Shown here in pieces: positions 57,770-64,000 of a stretch of 64,000 nt of DNA. The notes below the pieces were generated by a model. The model had not been told where the DNA came from. It was given only the letters and a program-made list of their open reading frames with translations, and made no database searches. This DNA is from Cunninghamia lanceolata (Eukaryota; Streptophyta; Pinopsida; Cupressales; Cupressaceae): assembly GCA_027924645.1 (NCBI GenBank), contig BSBN01000809.1:42438001-42502000 (forward strand), read 5' to 3'. The position numbers and the translations under genes were made by a program. The stretch's first letter is position 1. Each line of letters begins with the position of its first letter.

Positions 57770-58510
57770 ACGACTATAGCCGTACTTTATAACCATAGGA
57801 CCCTAGCATTTTAAACACTATAGCATTTTTATCAACCGCACAACAAAGGAAGGAGATAAAGTCAGTTGGAGGAGAAGAATAGAGTCAAAGTCGTAGAAAA
57901 CCTAGAGATATCGTACGATGAGGATGCAGAAGGTGTACGATTTTTTATTGGAAGATAGCCCGTACGATTTTATTCCCACCAGTATTGACTAACGTCATAC
58001 AAAGTCATTGCCCTGGGTAGTACGATTGCAAAATCCCCTTCATTGCTGCACGATTGCAGACTTCACCAGGCCGTACAACTTTCCTCTAAGCCGTACGGAA
58101 GTTCTCCAAACTTGTTTCTCTTTTCCGTACAAACTGGTTCCTGCTGACGAAGTTCCCTCCTATGCCCCGGGCTGTATGACTTAAGGTGGAAAGGATGAGC
58201 CGTACGATTAGAAGGCCATATGCCATACAAGTTGGGAGAGCTACGAGGTCGTACGATCAGGTACGACCAAGTCCGCCATATACCTTCTTCACCGTACAAA
58301 ATCAGGGAGTTTGTTGGATAGCCGTACAAGTCTAAAGTCTTCTTGTCTGTCGTACGAATCTCCTTTCTCTCTGCCAGGTCGTATGAAGGCTCATTGCCAT
58401 ACAAAAGTTGCTGCATAGCCATACAATTTCAATTGCCACCAAGGATTGTCCTGACGCCGAGTAGTTGCCATAATGGTTTTGTGAGCGTACAAAATATTGA
58501 GGGCCGGAGA
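57770..58510. repeat. CGTACG motif array before the second ORF of A
   Basis: About twenty copies of CCGTACGA, TCGTACGA, GCCGTACAA and near variants (some decayed to CATACAA or CGTATGA) lie in 740 bp between integrase and the second ORF. No period is kept. No ORF is supported in this stretch. Confidence 0.65.
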
Positions 58511-58527
58511 TTGCAAAGAAATTTCAA

Positions 58528-60824
58528 ATGGACAAAGGAAAAAAAGTAGCAAACTACAGGCCGAAAATCGCATCCGCCAAGAAAAATAAAATGAGCAAAG
58601 ACACAAGAGTTGATGCCATCACTTGGGAGAGCTTAACAGACAGTGAGTGTAAACAATGGTGGAAGAGTACTGAGGACAATCACGTTATGAAGGTTGCATT
58701 GAGGCATGCGCAGGTAGACAAGGCAGTTTTCTTGCCATTCTTTAACGCTCAGGAGTTCGAGCCATATTTGAAGGCCATGGTGGAAAATTACTGCAGACAT
58801 TTACATAAGTTAGTACTCGAATATAGAGATTGCACAGTCACAGTGTCATTTTGGCCACAAGACTTCGCCAGAGTATTGGGCATGTCCGCAATAGGTTCAG
58901 GAGTCAATAAACCAAGCAAAATGACACAGCAACACAAGGAAGCACTCATGAGAAGAGTATGCAGAACTGATCTCTCAAAAAGAAAAAAATAGCATTTGAA
59001 GCTCCGGTAACAGAGGGCTACGGAAAAACTTTTTAGCAACACCAAAATGGAAGTGCATCCTAGATTTGATGAAATGTAGATTAACAGGGGCAAGTCGAGC
59101 ATCAAATGTAGCAATTTGGATGGTAGATTACATGGTGGGATTGAGCATGGGTAAGGTTTACAACTAGGTGTTGTTGCTTTCAAAAAGGATCGGGGAGTTT
59201 TTGCCACAGACACATAAGGTATTCTATATGACACAATAAGCAATAGCACTATTCCTCTATGTCGTTCATACAAAGGTCCCAACAGACAAATGGGGAAGAT
59301 TGCAACCACTAACACACTTAGACCCAGGATGGCCTACTGCATTCTATTGGAGAGAGTTAGATACCAGTCAGGGAGAAGAGTCCTCGGATGACAAAGAAAG
59401 AGAAAACAAAGAGAGGCATCAATAGAAAGTGAGGAAGAAGAGGAGCCGAGTGACCAATCTTCCTCATCAGCGAATGATTCAGCATCAGTGGAGGAAATAA
59501 CAAGGATAGGAGGTGGAGGAAGTGTCATTGGCAGGAGATGCTATATAGGAGATGGACGTGGAGGAAGCAATTGCAGTACCATCCCTACGACCAGCAACTT
59601 TCACTCTTCTGCCACCGCCACCGCCACCGTCAGTTGGAACATCAGCCCCAATTGGGCCAGGGACATCATGGGGGACAATCATACAGTCCAGCAGCGCAAC
59701 ACCAATAGCCCCATCAGCACCATCAACAGGAACTCCAGGAGTAGCACAGATTGATAGTTGGCTAAACACAATAGGCTTCACATTGGAGGTGCCAGAGTTG
59801 CCATTACAAACTTTGGCCAAGGGACAGGATGAGGGTTGCACACCCAGAGTAGCCAAGAGTGCAGAACTGTAGCAGAGTTTCACCACAGGCGAAAGCACCC
59901 AACACGACAATCTACCACAGCCACTTGTAGCCATCCAGGAGATTGGAGGACCATTGCAGGAGTCCCCCATGGAAGTCACGAGTTCACCACCACCCACCCC
60001 ATCAGGCGAAGAAGAGGAGTGGGATGCGTTAGAGGGATTGACATTCACAATGGCTAAACCTGATGCTTTGGATCCACTGGGGACAATTCAGAGATATGTG
60101 GAGGATCTTCAAAATATGGCATTAGTCATGCAGGAGGTGGGAGAGATCTCCAAACACCTCAAAATTGGCCGATCACACATGGCGGCATAGGAGGTCCAAA
60201 GGATCCTAAGATTTGTTCAGGTGGGGTGCAAACAAAAGTTTGCACGATGTTTTACCACCAGAGATTGGCCAAGAGTAGAGACGTGGAATGATCAAGGCAT
60301 GGCGGGGAGCACAGCCATTAATTGGAGGGAGAGACAGCCAGGCTATAGCAGCTTTGTTTAGCATTAAGAGGGCCTTCTGAGATATTTTTTACCAAATGAA
60401 ACGTAAAGAAGTAGTAGCAGAGGCAAAAGAAAAAGAGAAGGATGAGACCCTTCAGTTAGCAAAAAAGATGGAGTTGGCTATGCAAATGCAGAAGTTTCAG
60501 GAACAGTTGGCTTAACAAACTCAAATTAGTAACACAAAGCGAGCACAAGCATCAGCCTTAGAGGCCAAGGTATCAGAGATAGAAAGTGATGAAGCTGAGA
60601 AGATGAGGGAGATGGAACAGAAGGTGAAAGACTTGGAGACACAGCTTGCAGCAAAGGGAGTGAAGGTGGACCAAGCGAAATCTCAAGTGTTGGAGGCAAC
60701 GCGTATGGTGAAGGCAGCCAAGGAACGAGAGATTAGGGCCGAACACCAGTTACGACTGTGTACAGAGGAGGCCAGGAGATCGCCCACACCGTCATCATTG
60801 ATCCATCCAGGGACGTCTACATAG
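58528..60824 (+). pseudogene. Second ORF of element A (homologous to the one in D)
   Basis: Unrecognised protein, in sense with pol, about 760 codons with many stops and shifts. N-terminal block (58528-58989): MDKGKKVANYRPKI, ITWESLTDSECKQWW, FLPFFNAQEFEPYLKAMVEN, VTVSFWPQDFARVLGM, RRVCRTDLS. Next, in shifting frames, CRLTGASRAS...WMVDYM, HKVFYMTQ and PGWPTAFYW, an acidic Ser/Glu linker, and a Pro/Thr-rich linker (LLPPPPPPSVGT). C-terminal part: DPLGTIQRYVEDLQN and a coiled coil (MEQKVKDLETQLAAKGVKVD). Each landmark has a counterpart in the same order in element D (minus strand, 61902-64000). Role unknown; no membrane segment, so not an envelope. Confidence 0.7.
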
Positions 60825-60908
60825 CCCCCTTCTTCTCAGTAGTTTAATTTGTTGGTCACTCACCCCTATTTCTGATTGTAATGTTGTCTGGAAGACGACT
60901 TATTTTGT

Positions 60909-60919
60909 GGGGGGGATGA
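60909..60919 (+). promoter_or_regulatory. Polypurine tract of element A
   Basis: GGGGGGGATGA directly before the 3' LTR. Confidence 0.7.
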
Positions 60920-61287
60920 TGTAGTCAGTCATAATCGTAGTCGGCCGTAGTTGACCAAGTAACTAATTATGAAATTAAAAAATATTTGTGGATAGTTAGT
61001 TTAAGAGTGTTATTGGGAATTAACCCCGACGGTTGGATAGTTATGTAGTCGTTGCCAACGGTTGGTATCTCAACCAACCTTGGCCAAGTTATATATTGAG
61101 TCGATACTTTGTAGGCAGACCATACATGACATTTTGATGTACTGTTGATATATTCAAAGAATGGAAACAATGCTTTATCCTGTGCAATTCTGGTATAAAT
61201 TTCATGTTTTATCTTATGCTGCATAATTGTTACTACATATTCCCGTTTACTTCATGTTTGTTTGAGAAACCACATAGCAAGTAAACA
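60920..61287 (+). repeat. 3' LTR of element A
   Basis: 368 bp, TGTAGTCAGTCATAATCG to GCAAGTAAACA; same length as the 5' LTR, about 28 differences by eye. Confidence 0.9.
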
Positions 61288-61455
61288 AACTGGAGATCAG
61301 CAAATATCACTGTCTGGACTAGAAATGGTGAAGTCACTAGTGCCATAGACATAACAAAATCAAACAAGTTTGACAAAAAGAATCCTTTAATGTTTTAGTT
61401 TAAACCAAGGGTTGGTAAAGGGCACTATCACCTTGTTGAGGAAACTAGCATCTCT
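61288..61455. other. Short flank between elements A and D
   Basis: 168 bp; with 20220-20304 and 15201-15251 it is what is left of the older DNA into which J, A and D inserted. No gene seen. Confidence 0.5.
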
Positions 61456-61820
61456 TGTTTACTGCAATATGGTGTGTTTCACAGAATATGAAGTAAACAG
61501 AGATAAAGTAGTAGTATAGTGCATCATATAAACAGAACAGAATTACTCAGAACGGACCATTGTATTCATCATTGATTCACAGGAACCCATTACAATGCTC
61601 ATGACAACATACATATTTCATTATGACTCCAATGTTTGCATATCAACTATTGTCAAATCACCGATATCTGACTACAATGCATTGACGACTTAAATACTTA
61701 TGGCCAAGGTTGGTTGTGATGCCAACCGTTGGTACCAACTCCAAACTACCCGACCCGTCGGTTGGTGCCGACAACTAATTACATCATTTGTTTACTTAAA
61801 CTATTATTTTGTTGTCTACA
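61456..61820 (-). repeat. 3' LTR of element D
   Basis: On the minus strand TGTAGACAACAAAATAAT to GCAGTAAACA. The flank TCTCT (61451-61455) would be one TSD copy. Confidence 0.8.
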
Positions 61821-61836
61821 TCTATCTCCCCCTCAA
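61821..61836 (-). promoter_or_regulatory. Polypurine tract of element D
   Basis: The minus strand reads TGAGGGGGAGATAGA right before the 3' LTR. Confidence 0.7.
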
Positions 61837-61901
61837 AAATTGGTCGTCTTTCAAATGACATTCATATCCAAATGACAAAATTATGACAAAACTCAAACAT
61901 C

Positions 61902-64000
61902 CTACTGAGAGTGGGGAGGTTGGGAAGACATCTCTGGGTGTACTGACGAGGTTGGGGTGGCTGATCTCTGTTGTGCTTGCAACTTCCTTGCTTCCTTGGT
62001 CCTTTGCCGCAACTGGTGTTGGGCTACTAGCTCCCGTTCTCTTGCTGCCTTCACCATGTGACCGGCTTCCATGACTTGTGCTTTAGCCTTCATCACTTCT
62101 GCCTCCTTTGCCTCAAGCTGTACTCCCATGTCCTTCATCTTAGCCTCCATCTCCATCAACTTGGCCTCTAGGCCTGATGCCCTGTCCTTCTCTGTTTCAG
62201 TGGCCTCTGTCTATTGTGCTAACTATTGATGGGATCTTTGAACATGCTCAGCCAGTTCTTTCTTTTTTGTCTATAGGGCTGCCTCACTCTCCTCCTTTTT
62301 CTCCAACATCACCTATTTTTTCTTCATTTCATAGAATATTTGCTTATATGCCTTCTCTATGGTGAACAGGGACTCTATGACTTCTGCGTCTCTTCCTCCT
62401 ACCACTGGCCGTGACCCTCTCCATTGGTCATGCATATCCGGAGTGTCAATCTCTGGCCATCCTCTCGCTGCAAATTGTCGAGCAAACTCCTCATAGCCCT
62501 GCTGAACAAAGTTTCTGATTCTCCTTGCCTCTTGGGCCACTACCTGTGATCGTCCCAATCTCAACTGTTTGGAGATCTCAGCTATCTCCCCCATGTAATC
62601 TGCCACATTCTCTAAGTCTTCCATGTACCTCTGAATGGTACCTACTGGATCTAAGGGGTCGGGTCTAAAAAGTGTGAGGGTCAATCCCTCTGGAAATCCC
62701 TCCTCTTCCTCCTCTGGTGACGTAGTTACTGGAGTGGTCGCTGGGGAGCTCATAATGTCCATGGAAGGTCCCCCTGCCTCTTGTGTAGCCGGTACTAGCT
62801 GAGGTAGAATGCACTGCTGAGTGATCTAGCCAGTAACGCTGAGCTGCTCTACGTTCTCTGTCCCCCTTGGTGTGTTCCCCTCCTAACCTTCTGTCACCAT
62901 GTGCAATGGGCTCAACAAGGGTACCTCAGGCATGTCTACTGTTAGGCCAATGTCACTTAACCAGCTATCTATTTTGTCCTGACCTCCTGCCGATGCTGAT
63001 GGTAACTCTACCTGTGGTGTGACCACTCCCCCTACTATAGAGGGTTCCACTGGTGAAGTCGTCACCAAAGGTGTGGCTGGTGGTGGTGTGACTCCTGCCG
63101 ACAATCTTATCCTGACTGGTAGTGTGGCTGTGCCCTGTGCCTCTGTACTCTGTGAGAGTGCCGGTAACGTGAATGATGCTAATTTGAGTTTTGGAAGTAC
63201 CAAAACTCCTTTAGGCTGCCCCCTTGTATTTTCCTCAGTCTCCCTCATGGTGGCCTCCCTCACCACACTCCGTGTCATTCTTGGTGCAGGTATTTCATTT
63301 ATAGATGAGTTGCTTTCTACTACTGGTGACTGTCCCCTGTCTTCCTCTTCTTCTTCCTCTTCCTCTTCTTCTTCTTCCTCTTCACTTTCGGTGGATGTTT
63401 CCCTTTGCTTCCTTTTCTTTTTTGGCCGTCGTGATGGTTCTTCCCCATGAGCTGTATCGAGGCCCTTCTAGTAGAAGGCTGTAGGCCATCCCGGCTCTAT
63501 CTGTGCTGTCGGTTATAATCCACCTCATTTGTCTACTGGACCCTGGGTATGGACAGCATCGAGAAAGAGGGCAATGGCGTGCTGTGTCATATAAAATACC
63601 TTGTGCCGCTGGGATAAAAATTCCCTGATCCTCTTTGTTAAATACCTCACCCAGTTGTAGACCTTGCCAACACTTAGTCCAATCATATAATCGACCATCC
63701 ACAGGGCAATGTCCGATGCCCTACTGGAACCCGTCAGTCTACATTTTATGACATCCATGATACATTTCCATTCTTCATTTGCAAATAAATTTTTCCTCAA
63801 ACCCCGATTACCTGAATTCCAGATAGTGTCTTTTTCTTTGTCTGAGAGGTCACTTCGGCATACTCTCTGGATGAGGGTTTCTGTGCTGCTGGGTCATTCG
63901 GCCTGGTTTCACCACGCTCGCGCCAACGGCTGGAACCCCCATCACTCTGGCGAAATCTTGTTGCCAAAATGATACAGTAACTGAATGGCCCCGGTACTCA
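61902..64000 (-). pseudogene. Second ORF of element D (partial at its N-terminus)
   Basis: One frame from about 63800 to 61902 with only a few stops; a one-base shift near 63890 leads to the upstream part at the window edge. Order: VTVSFWQQDFARVMGV (window edge), RVCRSDLSDKEK, CRLTGSSRASDIALWMVDYM, KVFYMTQHAIALFLDAVH, PGWPTAFY, a poly-Glu run of about 20 (from the TCT/TCC repeat at 63342-63390), a Pro/Val/Thr-rich linker, KIDSWLSDIGLTVDMPEVPL, DPVGTIQRYMEDLEN, FVQQGYEEFARQFAARGWPE, and a C-terminal coiled coil (MEMEAKMKDMGVQLEAKEAE). Stops near 63523 and 63510 are explained by TGG to TGA and CAA to TAA. Function unknown. Confidence 0.75.
63342..63390 (+). repeat. TCT/TCC trinucleotide repeat
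   Basis: A run of TCC and TCT triplets encodes the poly-Glu linker in the second ORF of D on the minus strand. It is likely to vary in length among copies. Confidence 0.8.

Larger units (their letters stand above)
20305..61287 (+). mobile_element. Element A: old Ty3/gypsy retrotransposon expanded to 41 kb by nested insertions
   Basis: LTRs of 368 bp at 20305-20672 and 60920-61287 belong to one element: same length, about 28 differences by eye, and flanks AACAG (20300-20304) and AACTG (61288-61292). Reading order on the plus strand is PBS, gag (three blocks), protease, RT, RNase H, integrase, a second ORF, polypurine tract. Three insertions split it: B at 21643-33869 (TSD ACTAG), F at 34576-36051 (TSD ATGGA), and G at 36949-53110 (probable TSD AGAGT). 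Across all three the gag or protease reading can be followed from one side to the other. Removing them leaves about 11 kb. Integrase ends without a chromodomain, so A is a non-chromoviral Ty3/gypsy element. The LTRs of nested B and G are less diverged than those of A, as expected if A is older. Confidence 0.9.
61456..64000 (-). mobile_element. Element D: 3' part of a relative of A, on the minus strand
   Basis: Its 3' LTR (61456-61820) has the same design as the LTR of A: the end GTAAACA, the CAACCAACCTTGGCCA core and similar length (365 bp), but is well diverged. The polypurine tract and the second ORF follow towards the right; gag and pol lie beyond the window. It is less damaged than A. Confidence 0.85.

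Noticed and set aside
59485..60048. Minus-strand ORF of 187 codons
   Set aside because: Lies opposite the second ORF of A, whose plus-strand reading is supported by homology with D.
1..64000. Host protein-coding gene with introns
   Set aside because: Every long ORF with recognisable motifs belongs to a retrotransposon; the remaining ORFs are short and without support.

Overview
The window looks like intergenic DNA from a large plant genome, possibly a gymnosperm (inference only: very dense, old, nested LTR retrotransposons, many solo LTRs, AT-rich remnants). I found no host gene that I can defend. Almost everything is LTR retrotransposon, and many insertions can be dated relative to each other because their 5-bp target-site duplications (TSDs) are readable.

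Layout. 1-2967: the 5' end of a minus-strand element (N), with leader, primer-binding site (PBS) and 5' LTR. 3263-9068: a young, complete, non-autonomous plus-strand element (E; TSD TTCAA; LTRs about 99% alike by eye) carrying an unrecognised acidic ORF instead of gag-pol. 9074-15251: AT-rich remnants with a 32-bp hairpin, a probable solo LTR (K) holding a SINE-like element, and a solo LTR (I). 15257-20214: solo LTR J, itself split by solo LTRs M and L. 20305-61287: a very old Ty3/gypsy element A (368-bp LTRs, about 8% diverged), swollen to 41 kb by nested insertions: chromovirus B (21643-33869) in gag, itself carrying solo LTR C in its reverse transcriptase; solo LTR F (34576-36051) in gag; and Tat-like element G (36949-53110) between gag and protease, whose 5' LTR carries solo LTR H. 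61456-64000: the 3' end of element D, a relative of A on the opposite strand.

How the genes fit together. B, G and A each encode the usual Gag, protease, reverse transcriptase (RT), RNase H and integrase, now broken by stops and frameshifts. G has an extra archaeal-type RNase H between protease and RT, and its classical RNase H has lost key residues. G, A and D each carry, downstream of integrase and in sense, a second long ORF: globular N-terminus, acidic or proline-rich linker, C-terminal coiled coil. It is well conserved between A and D and has no function I recognise.

Most striking non-gene structure. Several LTR families carry their own dense array of a short CG-containing motif in U3, upstream of a TATA-like box: TCGGC in N/C, GGCGCC in B, and a G-box-like ACACGTGGC...TCCGC motif in G. 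Element A has a CGTACG array just before its second ORF. Two sets of otherwise divergent solo LTRs also share a palindrome at a fixed distance from the LTR start.
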